Shown one piece after another: positions 8,578-18,273 of a stretch of DNA of 64,000 bases. How positions within the stretch are numbered: position 1 is the stretch's first letter; each line of letters starts with the position of its first letter. A program made the position numbers and the translations under genes. The notes under the pieces were generated by a model that was not told the DNA's origin, did no database searches, and saw only the letters and a list, made by a program, of their open reading frames with translations. The stretch comes from Catenulispora acidiphila DSM 44928 (GTDB taxonomy: Bacteria > Actinomycetota > Actinomycetes > Streptomycetales > Catenulisporaceae), in the NCBI RefSeq assembly GCF_000024025.1, contig NC_013131.1:4712001-4776000 (forward strand), in the 5' to 3' direction.

Positions 8578-11500
8578 GTGACACGCCAGGTTCGGCGCAC
8601 GTTCAGGCACGCCACCCACCGGGTGCGCACGGGGTTGCCAGCGACGTTGGTGACGACGGCTGCCGCGCTCGTGTTCGCGACGCTGGGGTCCTTCGTCGCC
8701 GCACTGGCGCACTCCGAGCCGCCGGTGGTGGTGCGCGGTGCACCGGTCGCCGACCGGGTGGTGCGGTATCTGGGGACGTACGGGCCCGACGGCGTGGGGG
8801 AGCAGGACGCGGCGGTTGGCGCTGCTGCGCGGCGGTTCTTGGGGGACGTGCCGGGGGCGGTCTACCGGATCGACGCTTCGCCGACGCTCACGGTGAGCGG
8901 CGGTGGTACGGAGCCGTTCAGTGACGCGGCAGTGGCGATTGCGAGCTCTGATGTAGCCGCGCACGCAACGCTGACTGCCGGGCGTTGGCCGGTGGCTGCT
9001 GCTACCGGTGCCAATGCCAGTCTTAATTCCAGCCTTCCGGCTAGAGGTACGAACACGCCGAATTTCCCTTCAGTACCCGTGGAAATCGGCCTCCCGGACT
9101 CACTGGTAGGCGCCGAGAATCTCCACCCCGGATCTGCGCTCACTCTCGCCGCAGGCCGACCCGCCACCGTCGTCGGCGTCTATCACCCCGATGGCACCGC
9201 GTTCTGGCAGGCGCTTCCGCCTCCCGCGCTGGCGCAGATCACGGCCAACCCTGCGCAGGCGCTGGTCGTCGCCCCTGCCGCGCTCGCTGGCGCCGACGGT
9301 CTCGGCCAGGCCGGCACTGCGACGTGGATCGTCGATCCCCAGCTAGACGGCGTGTCCGCGGATCGGCTCTCCGCTCTCATCGACCGTGCTGACGTCGCGA
9401 TCGTGCACCAGGATGCTCCCGCGCTACCTGGTGCCGCGCCGATCAGCCCGGCGATCATCGTCTCCTCGGCGTTGCCGGAACAGCGGGCGGTCGCGCGGCG
9501 CACGACGGTCGCCGGGGAGGCTGAGCTTGCTGTTCCAGCTGGTGTCCTGATCCTGCTCGCTGGGACTGCGATGGTGCGTGCGGCGCGGACCGTGGCTTCG
9601 CGGCGGCGTGCGGATCTTGTGCTGGCGCGGGGACGTGGCGCTGGTTCGGCGAAGCTGCTGGTCGCTGCTGGTTTGGAGGGTCTTGGTCTCGGGGTGCTGC
9701 TCGTGGTCGCGGTTCCCTTTGCCGCGCCTGCTCTGGCGCGGCTGCTTGGCGTCGTTACAGACGTCAAAGCCCTTACTTTCCCTTCGACGGCACTGCTTGC
9801 AGCTCTCATTACGCTCGCCGCATCCGTTGCTCACGCTGCTCTCGCCGTCGCTGCCGCGTGGCCCGATGCGGTTGAGCGTGCGCCTGGTGCCGCCATTCGG
9901 CGTCGGAGTGCGCGCGTCGCACGGTTCCAACGTGCCGGGACTGACCTGGTTCTGGCCGGTCTCGCCGTCTGGGGTCTGATCCAGCTCCATCACTACCGCT
10001 CGCCGTTGGCTAGCCGAATCAGTGCTCAGACAGTGGCGGGCGGCAGTGCGGACTCGCTGGACCCGGTCCTGATCCTGGTTCCCGTCCTGGTCACCGGCGC
10101 CCTGGCGGTCTTGGCGCTACGGTTGTTCCCGCTGCTCGCTCGGCCGTTGGATCGGCACGCCGGGCGACGGCGCGGGTTGACCGGCGCGTTCGGCGTCTGG
10201 CAGGTCAGTCGGCGGACCAGTCGCCTGACCGGTGCGCTGTTGCTCATGGTGATGGCGATATCCGTTGGTGCTCTGGCTCTGACTGCCACGGCGATGCGGA
10301 CGCGGAACGCCGGCGACCAGGCGGCGTTCGCGGTGGGGGCGGACGTGAGGGTCGATGGCTCTGCGCTGCCGCCCTTGGCGCGGCGTGCTGCGTATTCATC
10401 AGTGCCCGGAGTTACTGCTACGACGCCGCTGTGGTCCACCGCGGCGACCTCTGCCGACAGCTCCCACACCGCTGCGACGTTGATCGGGGTGGATCCGCAC
10501 ACCGCTGGGACCGTCTTGGCATTCGGTCCAGGTACTGCCGATCCGGCGGCACGCAGCGCGCTCGCTCACCTCGGCGGCACTCCGCTCAGCGGCATGACGT
10601 TGCCCGGACGCCCCGTCCGGCTGACCATGGCGACGAAGACCACCATCTCCGACGGTGCGCTGCCAGCCGGATCCGAGCTCGAACTCACGCTCGTGGACGG
10701 CTCCGGGTTGGCCCTGACCCGATCTGCTCCGCTGACTACGAACGACGCCGGATTCGATGTGTCTGGCGCGGGTCCGCTGACCTACCCGCTGCGTGTCACG
10801 GACATCAAGGCCCTGACTCCGATCTCGACGACTACGCACCTGGTCCACATCGACGTCCTCGCCATCACCGGTACCGACGCCGCTGGCGTGCCGACCGGTC
10901 CGGCTACTTCGCCTGACGGGAGCAGTTGGCTGGTGACGGCGGCGCAATCTGGCCTGCCTGGCAACAGCTCTGACACCGTCGCCTGCTCGGTCCCGGTGGC
11001 GCAGCCTGGTTCTGAACAGGGGTATGGCGGCGTGTTGTGCGAGACGAAGCCGTCGACGCAGGCCCTGTTCACGCTCGCGTTCCTGAGCCCGGGGATCGAC
11101 GCCACCGGTCCGACGGCGCCGCAGCGGCGTGAGCCGTTTGTCGTGGACGCCGCTCTTCCGGTGCCGCTGGCCGACGGGATGGCTCGGGCGTTGCCTGCGG
11201 TCGTCGACCAGGATCTGCTCGACGAGACGGGGACGCATGTCGGCGACACGCTCACCGTCACCGCTGACAACGCACCTGATAGCAGCAGCCTGATTCCGGG
11301 CGGGTCCGACACTCCGCCGCAGCTCAGCCTGCATATCACTGGGGTCGTCGTCGCCGTGCCGGGGCAGCGCGCGGGTCCGGCGGCGATTCTGGACCTGGCG
11401 ACGCTCGCCGATCAGCTTCCGGGTCTCGGGCTCGATCCGCCGACCGATGCGACGTGGCTGCTCAAGACGGCGCCGGGCGGTGACGCAGAGGTCGAACATG

Positions 11501-12012
11501 CCTTCGCCGCGCGTCCCGATCTCGGTACGCCGGTGTTGCGCAGTACGGCGGCGGCTGCTGTGCGCGGTGACGTCTTTCGGTCCGGCTCATCAGGGCTCTT
11601 CACTGCGTGCGTGTTTCTCGCTCCTTTGTTCGCGCTGCTGGGGTTCGCGATGGACACGGTCATCTCGATCCGCGAACGCTCTCGTGGCTTCGCCGCGTTG
11701 CGGGCTTTCGGCGCGCGCCCTCGTGAACTGGCTTCGGCGCTGCTGATCGAGCAGGGGGTCGTCGCCGTGTTGGCGCTGCTAGCGGGCACGGTCATCGGCG
11801 CGGGGGTCGCGGCGATTACCGAACCGTTGCTGGCGACGTCCTCCGACGGCTCGGCGGCCCAGCCGGCCATGACGGTCCTGATTCCCTGGCTACGTGCCGG
11901 CGGTCTGGGCCTGGCGACGGTCGCCGCGGTCGTGGCGGTGCTGTCCGGCATCGCGCGCGCCGCCGCCGCGCTCGACCTGGCCAGGGTGCTGCGTGCGGGG
12001 GAGGACGTATGA
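8578..12012 (+). CDS. FtsX-like ABC transporter permease (first of two)
   Basis: A 1144-residue permease of the MacB/FtsX (type VII ABC) class. An N-terminal membrane anchor (VTTAAALVFATLGSFVAAL) precedes a long extracytoplasmic region. A first FtsX-type transmembrane block lies around residues 300-500 (SELAVPAGVLILLAG and following), and a C-terminal block around residues 1010-1130 contains the coupling motif ERSRGFAALRAFGARPREL. I chose GTG 8578 over the earlier in-frame start at 8470 because the extra 36 residues look unlike the family and a promoter ends just before 8578. The gene forms an operon with the next permease (ATGA overlap) and the ATPase. These systems export lipids, peptides or work mechanically at the envelope; the substrate is unknown. 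Confidence 0.85.
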   Translation: MTRQVRRTFRHATHRVRTGLPATLVTTAAALVFATLGSFVAALAHSEPPVVVRGAPVADRVVRYLGTYGPDGVGEQDAAVGAAARRFLGDVPGAVYRIDASPTLTVSGGGTEPFSDAAVAIASSDVAAHATLTAGRWPVAAATGANASLNSSLPARGTNTPNFPSVPVEIGLPDSLVGAENLHPGSALTLAAGRPATVVGVYHPDGTAFWQALPPPALAQITANPAQALVVAPAALAGADGLGQAGTATWIVDPQLDGVSADRLSALIDRADVAIVHQDAPALPGAAPISPAIIVSSALPEQRAVARRTTVAGEAELAVPAGVLILLAGTAMVRAARTVASRRRADLVLARGRGAGSAKLLVAAGLEGLGLGVLLVVAVPFAAPALARLLGVVTDVKALTFPSTALLAALITLAASVAHAALAVAAAWPDAVERAPGAAIRRRSARVARFQRAGTDLVLAGLAVWGLIQLHHYRSPLASRISAQTVAGGSADSLDPVLILVPVLVTGALAVLALRLFPLLARPLDRHAGRRRGLTGAFGVWQVSRRTSRLTGALLLMVMAISVGALALTATAMRTRNAGDQAAFAVGADVRVDGSALPPLARRAAYSSVPGVTATTPLWSTAATSADSSHTAATLIGVDPHTAGTVLAFGPGTADPAARSALAHLGGTPLSGMTLPGRPVRLTMATKTTISDGALPAGSELELTLVDGSGLALTRSAPLTTNDAGFDVSGAGPLTYPLRVTDIKALTPISTTTHLVHIDVLAITGTDAAGVPTGPATSPDGSSWLVTAAQSGLPGNSSDTVACSVPVAQPGSEQGYGGVLCETKPSTQALFTLAFLSPGIDATGPTAPQRREPFVVDAALPVPLADGMARALPAVVDQDLLDETGTHVGDTLTVTADNAPDSSSLIPGGSDTPPQLSLHITGVVVAVPGQRAGPAAILDLATLADQLPGLGLDPPTDATWLLKTAPGGDAEVEHAFAARPDLGTPVLRSTAAAAVRGDVFRSGSSGLFTACVFLAPLFALLGFAMDTVISIRERSRGFAALRAFGARPRELASALLIEQGVVAVLALLAGTVIGAGVAAITEPLLATSSDGSAAQPAMTVLIPWLRAGGLGLATVAAVVAVLSGIARAAAALDLARVLRAGEDV

Positions 12013-15000
12013 GGGTTCGTGCGGCACTACGCGAGATGCGCCTCGACGCCGCCCTGCTCGGCTGCCTCGCCGCGATCATCGCCATCAGCACCCTGATGGT
12101 CAGCGCCGGCCCGGCGTTGGTCGCGCGCCTGGACGACCGCTCCCTGCGTCAGAACGTCACGACGGCGGCACAGCAGGGGCGCGGCGTCAGCGTGACGCTC
12201 AACACGATCGGCCTGGACACCAGCGCCCTGGGCACCGGCGCCAACACCTTCTCCGACTTCACCAACCAGCTCCTGAAGCCGCTCCCACCCTGGGCCCGCC
12301 CCATGCTCGGCACCCCATCAGTCGACATCGCCACCCCCTTCACCCCCGCCACCGCCCCCGGCATCACCACCCTCGGCGCCATCCCACCCCAACTCCGCAT
12401 CGAGTACACCAACCCCATCCCCGGCGGCCTCCACTACACAGCCGGCACCCCACCACCCCCCGGCCCCCTCCCACCCGGCACCCCCATCCCCATAGCCATC
12501 TCCACCGCCACCAGCACCGCCCTCCACCTCACCCTCGGCGAAACAATCACCCTCGGCCAACCCGGTCCGGGATCCGCCGCCACCTCAGCAGCGAGCTCGG
12601 CGACCAGCCCCAACAACTCGGCGAGCGCCGCCACCCTCGCTGGTTCGACAGCGGCCTCAGGCTGGTCTGCCGCTCCTGCCAGCCCGACCCGCGCTACCTC
12701 CGCAAGCTCTGCTGTCGCCTCAGGCCGACTTGCCGCCCGGACCAGTTCGACTCGCTCAGCCAGCTTGGCTGCTTCGGTCAGTTCGGCTGCCGGCTTGGCG
12801 AGTGCCGCCGATTCGGGTGCCACTTCTGGTAGCTCGGAGGGTGTCTCAGCCGCCGCTCCATCACCGCGTGCCGGTGGCTCGGCTGTGTTCGCCACTGCCG
12901 CTGGTCCGGCTGCTGCGACCATTGGTGCTCGCGTTGTCGGCATTTTTGAGCCTGTTGATACCTCGGCGGCGGCGACTAGCAACTTTTGGTACACGCATCC
13001 GTGGTTGCGGGCGCCGGTGGCGGGGGTGGGGGCGGCGGTTGGGGGGTTTGCGCCGTTGGTTTTGCGGGGTGCTGTGTTGACGAGTGCGGCGGGGGTGGGG
13101 GCTGCCTTGCCTGTGGGTGCGGGTGCGGCGGCGACGACGTTTGTGTTTCCGCTTGCGGCGGGGGCGTTGAGTGCTGATGGTGCTGGGGCTTTGGCGGTGC
13201 AGTTGGGGCGTATGACTGATCCGGCTTTTGATGATCCGTGTGGGCCGGCGCCGCGGGGGCTGCCGGAGTTGTGTGGGCCGTTCATTGTGACGCGGGGCGG
13301 GTTGGTCATTGCTGCCGACATCAAGGCGACGTTGGATCAGTTTGTTGCGGCGCGGGCTGAGGTGTGGGTGGTGGACTCGTTCTCGCTCGCGAGTCTGGCG
13401 ACCGTGGCGCTGATCACGCTGTTCAGTGCGGCGCGGTTGGCGGTTGGGCGGCGGGAGCGGGATCTTGCGCTGCATCGGGCGCGTGGGGCGACTGTCAGGG
13501 ATCTGATGACGGTGCGCGCGGTGCATGGTGCGGTGGTGACCATTCCTGCGCTGGCCGTTGGGTGGGTGGTCGCGCGGATGGTGCTCCACGTGGGGCGGCA
13601 TCCTGTGCAGAGCAAGGGTCCTAGCGCTGCGTGGCTGCTCGCGGCGATCGGTATCGCGGGTCTCGTGCTGCTGCCGGCGCTCACTTGGGCTCGGAGTCGT
13701 CCGCGGGCTGCCGTTGTCGACCGGGCTGTGGTGCGACGGCGCCGGTTGGCGGTTGAGGCGGGTCTTGCGGTGCTCGTCGTTGCGGCGGTGGCTTCGCTGC
13801 ATAGCCGCGGGATTGACGGGCTGCGCTCGGTGGGCGTGGACCCGCAGATCAGCCTGGTGCCGGCGCTGCTTGGGGCGGTGGGTGCGGGGGTATTGCTGCG
13901 TGTGCATCCTGTGGTAATTGGTTCCTGCCTGCGGTGGGCACGACGGCGTCGGTCGGCTGTGCCGGTTCTGGCGTTCGCGCAGGCGCGGCGAAGTGTTGGG
14001 CTCGGAGCGGTTGGGCTGCTCGTGCTGGTCCTCACCCTTGCCGGGCTGGTGTTCGGTGGGCTGGTTACCAGGACAGTCACCGGTGCTCATGCTGATGTTG
14101 CGAAATCGGTCGGTGGTGACGCGGTCATCTCTGGCCGCGGTCTGACGCCGAGAGTGCGGAGCGACGTTGCCGGAGTGGCGGGGGTTCGGCAGGTTATAGC
14201 TGAACAGGCGCTGTGGGTGACGCCTGATGTTCCAGCCGGTGCTGCGCCGATCAGGACTATCGGCGTAGATGTCAAAGCCCTGATGCAGGCTGATCCCGGC
14301 TCGAAGCTGGGGAGGCTGCTGGCGGGTCCCGGGCAGCCGGCGTACGCCTCGGCCGCAGCGATTCAGCACCGTAGCGCCGCCATGATCCAGGCGGGGTCGA
14401 CGACGTTTGACGTCAAAGCCGTCGACACGCTCAGCGCCGACGACCTCCGCGTGATCGGCACCGAGCTCGACGGGCTGGCGCCGGACGCCCCGTACCTCGT
14501 CGTCCCGCTGACCGTCGCCGCCAAGCTGACCGCCGACACCGATCCCGACACGCTGGTGATCGACGGTCCCGGCGTCGCCGCATCCGACCTGCGCGCCGCG
14601 CTCCCGGCGAACGTCGCCTACCAGATCCAAACCCGCAGCGACCTGGCAGGCAGCCTAGATGCCAGCACCCTGACAGACTCGCTCAACCTCGTCGCGAACT
14701 CCTGCGCCGCCCTCGCCTCGGCCTTCGCCCTGCTCGCGGTCGTGCTCGAGCTGCTCGCCGGTGCTCGGGCGCGCGGCGAGGCGGTGTCGTTCCTGCGGAC
14801 GATGGGGCTGCGCAGCCGCGCCGCTACCGGGATGCTCATCGTGCAGCTGCTGCCGCCGGCGTGTCTGGCGGCGCTGGCGGGGGTGGGTCTCGGGGTGCTG
14901 ATTCCGCCGGTGCTGGGGTCGGCGCTGCGGCTGCAGGCGGTCACCGGCGGTGCGGCGGAGCCGACGGTGCGGGTCGACTTCGCGACCGCCGCCGCGCTCG

Positions 15001-15101
15001 GCGCCGCGATGGTCGCGCTGGTGCTGCTCGCGGCGCTGATCGACAGCCGGTTGGCGCGGCGGCGCAAGCTCGGATCCGTGCTGCGCTTCGACTCCCGATA
15101 G
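12009..15101 (+). CDS. FtsX-like ABC transporter permease (second) with a Ser/Ala-rich insert
   Basis: A 1030-residue partner of the upstream permease, overlapping it by 4 bp. The N-terminal membrane helix (LLGCLAAIIAISTLMVSAG) is followed by an extracytoplasmic domain, an FtsX block beginning near residue 460 (SFSLASLATVALITLF, then RERDLALHRARGATVRDL), and a C-terminal block near residues 905-1010 (ARGEAVSFLRTMGLRSRAATGM). Residues 186-303 (12564-12917) are a Ser/Ala/Thr low-complexity stretch inside the outer domain, probably a flexible linker. The DNA on either side is strongly strand-biased (C-rich before, G-rich after). The frame stays open throughout, so the gene appears intact. Confidence 0.83.
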   Translation: MRVRAALREMRLDAALLGCLAAIIAISTLMVSAGPALVARLDDRSLRQNVTTAAQQGRGVSVTLNTIGLDTSALGTGANTFSDFTNQLLKPLPPWARPMLGTPSVDIATPFTPATAPGITTLGAIPPQLRIEYTNPIPGGLHYTAGTPPPPGPLPPGTPIPIAISTATSTALHLTLGETITLGQPGPGSAATSAASSATSPNNSASAATLAGSTAASGWSAAPASPTRATSASSAVASGRLAARTSSTRSASLAASVSSAAGLASAADSGATSGSSEGVSAAAPSPRAGGSAVFATAAGPAAATIGARVVGIFEPVDTSAAATSNFWYTHPWLRAPVAGVGAAVGGFAPLVLRGAVLTSAAGVGAALPVGAGAAATTFVFPLAAGALSADGAGALAVQLGRMTDPAFDDPCGPAPRGLPELCGPFIVTRGGLVIAADIKATLDQFVAARAEVWVVDSFSLASLATVALITLFSAARLAVGRRERDLALHRARGATVRDLMTVRAVHGAVVTIPALAVGWVVARMVLHVGRHPVQSKGPSAAWLLAAIGIAGLVLLPALTWARSRPRAAVVDRAVVRRRRLAVEAGLAVLVVAAVASLHSRGIDGLRSVGVDPQISLVPALLGAVGAGVLLRVHPVVIGSCLRWARRRRSAVPVLAFAQARRSVGLGAVGLLVLVLTLAGLVFGGLVTRTVTGAHADVAKSVGGDAVISGRGLTPRVRSDVAGVAGVRQVIAEQALWVTPDVPAGAAPIRTIGVDVKALMQADPGSKLGRLLAGPGQPAYASAAAIQHRSAAMIQAGSTTFDVKAVDTLSADDLRVIGTELDGLAPDAPYLVVPLTVAAKLTADTDPDTLVIDGPGVAASDLRAALPANVAYQIQTRSDLAGSLDASTLTDSLNLVANSCAALASAFALLAVVLELLAGARARGEAVSFLRTMGLRSRAATGMLIVQLLPPACLAALAGVGLGVLIPPVLGSALRLQAVTGGAAEPTVRVDFATAAALGAAMVALVLLAALIDSRLARRRKLGSVLRFDSR

Positions 15102-15122
15102 TCCGACCGCTGGAAGGTGACC

Positions 15123-16142
15123 ATGACCGCCTCGAACGACAGGCACGAGCTGCCCGAGCCGCACGACCTGCACGACCTCGAAGCGCAAGCCGCGCGCCCC
15201 CGCCGTCAGTACGGCCACGACGCGCACATCGTCTGCGACAACCTGGTCCGCATCTACCAGACCGAAGGCGTCGAGGTGCAGGCGCTTCAGGGCCTTGACC
15301 TGCTCGTCGACCGGGGCGATCTGGTCGCGGTCGTCGGCGCCTCGGGCAGTGGCAAGTCCACGCTGCTCAACATCCTGTCGGGCCTGGACACCCCCACCGC
15401 CGGCGGCGCCCGCGTAGCCGGCTGCGACCTGCTGGCGATGAAGGCCAAGGACCGCCTCCGCTACCGGCGCGAGGTCGTCGGCTTCGTCTGGCAGCAGACT
15501 GGCCGCAACCTGTTCTCCCACCTGGACGCCCTGGACAACGTCATGCTCCCGATGAGCTACGCCGGAACCCGCGGCGCCGCCGCCGAGCGCAAAGCCGGCG
15601 AGCTGCTGGACCTGCTCGGCGTCGGGCACGCCCGCGACCGCCGCCCCGCCGGGCTGTCCGGCGGCGAGCAGCAGCGCGTGGCGATCGCCGTGGCGCTGGC
15701 CAACACGCCTGACGTGCTCTTCGCCGACGAGCCGACCGGAGAGCTGGACAGCGCGACCGCGCACCAGGTCTTCGAGGCGCTGCGGACGGCGAACCGCGAA
15801 CTCGGCGTGACCGTGGTCGTGGTGACGCACGACGCCGACGTCGCCGGACAAGTGCGGCGCACCGTGGCGATCCGCGACGGCAAGACCAGCTCGGAGACCG
15901 TGCGAGCGGTGGCAGTGGACGAAGACGGCGCCGAACGCCACGTCGCCGAGGAGTACGTGATGCTCGACCGAGCCGGACGGATGCAGCTGCCCCGGGAGTA
16001 CGTCGAGCGCCTGCAGATGCGGGACCGCGTACGGGTGGCGCTGGACGAGGACCACGTCAGCGTCTGGCCGGCGGCAGATGCCGGAAACGATGGTGACGCC
16101 GGGGATGAACGCGAAGCGAGAGAGCCGGTCCCGGCTGAGTGA
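15123..16142 (+). CDS. ABC transporter ATP-binding protein (MacB/LolD type)
   Basis: A 339-residue ATPase serving the two preceding FtsX permeases. Walker A is GASGSGKST, the Q-loop region FVWQQTGRN, the signature LSGGEQQR, Walker B VLFADEPTGELDS and the H-loop VVVTHDAD. I chose ATG 15123 over GTG 15117 because GGAAGG lies 5 nt before the ATG. About 100 residues after the ATPase core (from TSSETVRAV) form an extra C-terminal region that ends in an acidic tail. With two permeases and no periplasmic adaptor gene, the operon encodes an asymmetric MacB-like or mechanotransmitting transporter. Confidence 0.9.
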   Translation: MTASNDRHELPEPHDLHDLEAQAARPRRQYGHDAHIVCDNLVRIYQTEGVEVQALQGLDLLVDRGDLVAVVGASGSGKSTLLNILSGLDTPTAGGARVAGCDLLAMKAKDRLRYRREVVGFVWQQTGRNLFSHLDALDNVMLPMSYAGTRGAAAERKAGELLDLLGVGHARDRRPAGLSGGEQQRVAIAVALANTPDVLFADEPTGELDSATAHQVFEALRTANRELGVTVVVVTHDADVAGQVRRTVAIRDGKTSSETVRAVAVDEDGAERHVAEEYVMLDRAGRMQLPREYVERLQMRDRVRVALDEDHVSVWPAADAGNDGDAGDEREAREPVPAE

Positions 16143-16191
16143 ATCAGTGTTCAGCGATACCGGAACGCGGTTGCGCGACTACACTTATCGC

Positions 16192-16497
16192 GTGGAGCGA
16201 CCGCGGCGCATCCGGCATCTGTGGGCAAGATGGCTGGTCGCGTTCATCTTCTGGGCGATCGCCCCTCCGCTCCTGATGTGGATCGTGATGCGGCACGACT
16301 ACCGCGGCCGGAATCACCATTCGCTCGGCTACAACGTGGCTGGCGACCTCATCGCAGCAGCGGTCATAGCCACCTTCCTCACCGTGATCGCCCCGCGGTG
16401 GGATCGCGCCGCGTCGCGTCGGCGTCCCTCGGCGACCAAACCGAACAGACCCGCCGATCCTCCCGCCGTTCCGCCGGGCAGAAAGCACAGCGAGTGA
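16192..16497 (+). CDS. Small two-helix membrane protein, function unknown
   Basis: A 101-residue protein starting at GTG 16192, with two predicted membrane helices: WARWLVAFIFWAIAPPLLMWIV, and DLIAAAVIATFLTVIA after the soluble turn RHDYRGRNHHSLGY. Basic residues flank both. The C-terminus is a Pro/Arg/Lys-rich cytoplasmic tail. The frame extends upstream to 16078 inside the ATPase gene, but that would overlap it by 65 bp and add a polar segment, so I prefer the shorter start. I do not recognise the family. It may be an accessory of the ABC operon or independent. Confidence 0.5.
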   Translation: MERPRRIRHLWARWLVAFIFWAIAPPLLMWIVMRHDYRGRNHHSLGYNVAGDLIAAAVIATFLTVIAPRWDRAASRRRPSATKPNRPADPPAVPPGRKHSE

Positions 16498-16612
16498 ACG
16501 GAACGGACACATCACCTGTTTGAGGGTTCTGACTCAGCGAGCCTGACGTGTGTTTGCCTTCCCCGGTCCTGGAGATACGTGGTTCCTACCGACGATCGAG
16601 AGGATTTGCCAG

Positions 16613-17335
16613 ATGCAGGCCACCCTCGAATACGTGATAGGCAGCCGGGTCCGGTGTGCCGGGGACGAGTGCGGCGAGGTGGAGTTCGTGGTCGTCGACC
16701 CGGTGGCGGACAAGCTCACCCACCTTGTGGTGCGGCCGGACGACGGCGGGCAGGCCCGTCTGGTGCCGGTGCACATCGCCGTCCCCGGTCCGGAGGGCGT
16801 CGATCTGAACTGCACGCGTGCCCGGTTCGAGGAGTTCGAACCGGCGCTGCAGACCTATTTCATGCCCGACATCGAGCGCGTCGGGCCCGCCCGCGAGGAG
16901 CGGGTGCTGGCTTGGCCGCTGTACGGGCTGGTGATGACCCCGACCGCGCTGACCGGTTTCGTGCCGGGCGTGGATCCGCAGCTGGCTGCCACGACCGTGG
17001 AGCACATCCCGGCCGGCGAGGTCAGCGTGCGCCGCGGTGAGCGCGTGCACGCCGACGGCGGCGGCGAGGTCGGGCGCGTGCAGGGTCTGGTGGTCGCGCC
17101 GCCGGACAGCGAGGTGACCCATGTGCTGCTGGACGAGGGGCACCTGTGGGGACGCAAGCGGGTCGCCATCCCGATTCAGGACGTGCTCGGGATCGACGCC
17201 GCCGGCGTGTCTGTCGGGCTGACCAAGGAGCAGATCAAGGAGCTGCCGCCGGTGGACGTCGACGGTCTGGCGGCGGAGTCGGGTGAGGATGAGGGCGACG
17301 GCGAGGGTCAGCAGGCGCCTGCGCAAGGCGGCTGA
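16613..17335 (+). CDS. PRC-barrel domain protein
   Basis: A 240-residue cytoplasmic protein that reads as two PRC-barrel-like beta units. The first is near residues 5-80 (YVIGSRVRCAGDECGEVEFVVVD, then THLVVRPDD). The second is near residues 120-210 (RGERVHADGGGEVGRVQGLVVAP, then VTHVLLDEGHLWGRKRVAIP). The start at 16613 is supported by GAGAGGA about 9 nt upstream. PRC barrels occur in RimM and photosynthetic reaction-centre H subunits; stand-alone actinobacterial copies are uncharacterised and often lie in stress gene neighbourhoods, as here next to a cupin and a small basic protein. The C-terminal 20 residues are acidic and Gly/Gln-rich. Confidence 0.72.
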   Translation: MQATLEYVIGSRVRCAGDECGEVEFVVVDPVADKLTHLVVRPDDGGQARLVPVHIAVPGPEGVDLNCTRARFEEFEPALQTYFMPDIERVGPAREERVLAWPLYGLVMTPTALTGFVPGVDPQLAATTVEHIPAGEVSVRRGERVHADGGGEVGRVQGLVVAPPDSEVTHVLLDEGHLWGRKRVAIPIQDVLGIDAAGVSVGLTKEQIKELPPVDVDGLAAESGEDEGDGEGQQAPAQGG

Positions 17336-17462
17336 GCCCGGCGGCTCAGCCAACCGCGTCAGGACCGGGGCGGCATGACCGCGCCGGCCCTGGGTAGGCG
17401 GAACCGGAGCAGGACTGATCGTCCGGCTGAACAGGCCCTGAAACGTAAACGGCGGAACCATC

Positions 17463-17795
17463 ATGCAGAAGCTTTCGCTCGAAGCGCTCTCCCGGCAGCA
17501 CCTGGAGCGCGCCGCGTCGTCCTCGAACGGCCGCAGTTCTCAGACGGTGTACGGCGGCCACGAACGCGTCCTGCGCCAGACCCTCATCGCCCTGAGCGCC
17601 GGCAGCACGCTGGCCGAGCACGAGAACCCCGGTGAGTCGACGATCCTGGTGCTGCGCGGCCGGATCCGGCTGGTCTCCGACGACGCCTCGTGGGAGGGCA
17701 TGACCGGTGACCTGCTCATCGTGCCCGATGCCCGGCACAGCCTGGAGGCGGTGGAGGACGCGACTTTCGTGCTCACCGTGGCCAAGGCGCTGTAG
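17463..17795 (+). CDS. Small cupin-domain protein
   Basis: A 110-residue single-domain cupin. The beta-barrel motifs are degenerate: LSAGSTLAEHENPGESTILVLRG covers motif 1 (one His, then Glu), and GDLLIVPDARHSLEAVED covers motif 2 (His before the last strands). Metal binding is plausible with His/Glu/His but incomplete against the classical motif. No partner enzyme lies in an operon with it. Related small cupins act as sensors or minor isomerases; a specific role cannot be assigned. Confidence 0.75.
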   Translation: MQKLSLEALSRQHLERAASSSNGRSSQTVYGGHERVLRQTLIALSAGSTLAEHENPGESTILVLRGRIRLVSDDASWEGMTGDLLIVPDARHSLEAVEDATFVLTVAKAL

Positions 17796-17941
17796 CCCGA
17801 TTGGATCAAGGAAACGCGGCGCAGAAGCGGAAATCGGCTGCTCGCGCGCCGCTGTTTGGGTGCTGAGGCCCAGGGCACACGGACCCGAACCTCGGAGATC
17901 ACTTCAAGGTCAAGACGTCAGCCCTAGCGAAGGAGGCGACC

Positions 17942-18271
17942 ATGCCTCGCGGACAGTGGAGTGCCAAGCGCGAGCGGCAGTACGAGCACGTGAAGGAGAG
18001 CGTCGAGGATCGCGGCGTACCGGAGTCGAAGGCCGAGGAGATCGCCGCCCGGACCGTGAACAAGGAGCGGGCGCGCCACGGCGAGGCGAAGACCTCCAGC
18101 AAGCTGTCGAAGGAGGACATCTCCTCCGGTCGGCGCGGCGGACTGCGCTCGCACAAGGGTTCCGGTGGCCGGACCTACGACCAGCTGTATCAGGAGGCTC
18201 GGAGCCGGGGCGTCAAGGGCCGGTCCAAGATGAACAAGGCCGAGTTGGAGAAGGCGCTCGGCGGCCGGTGA
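17942..18271 (+). CDS. Small basic protein of the 'plasmid stabilization' / Rho N-terminal-like family
   Basis: A 109-residue, highly charged, Lys/Arg-rich protein with a strong ribosome site (AAGGAGG, 6 nt before the ATG). The N-terminus (GQWSAKRERQYEHVKES, then AEEIAARTVNKERAR) and the C-terminal SAP/Rho-N-like helix pair (DQLYQEARSRGVKGRSKMNK) match a widespread family called plasmid stabilization protein. The name is historical. The C-terminal motif suggests nucleic-acid binding. Nothing around it suggests a plasmid or a toxin-antitoxin partner. Confidence 0.72.
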   Translation: MPRGQWSAKRERQYEHVKESVEDRGVPESKAEEIAARTVNKERARHGEAKTSSKLSKEDISSGRRGGLRSHKGSGGRTYDQLYQEARSRGVKGRSKMNKAELEKALGGR

Positions 18272-18273
18272 GA

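Noticed and set aside
12861-14630. A 589-codon frame on the minus strand across the second permease
   Set aside because: It is Arg/Pro/His-rich and lacks domains, typical of an antisense shadow in high-GC DNA; the plus-strand frame encodes a coherent permease.
17942-18271. Evidence of an integrated plasmid from the 'plasmid stabilization' name
   Set aside because: The name is historical; no replication, transfer or partition genes or attachment sites are seen around it.
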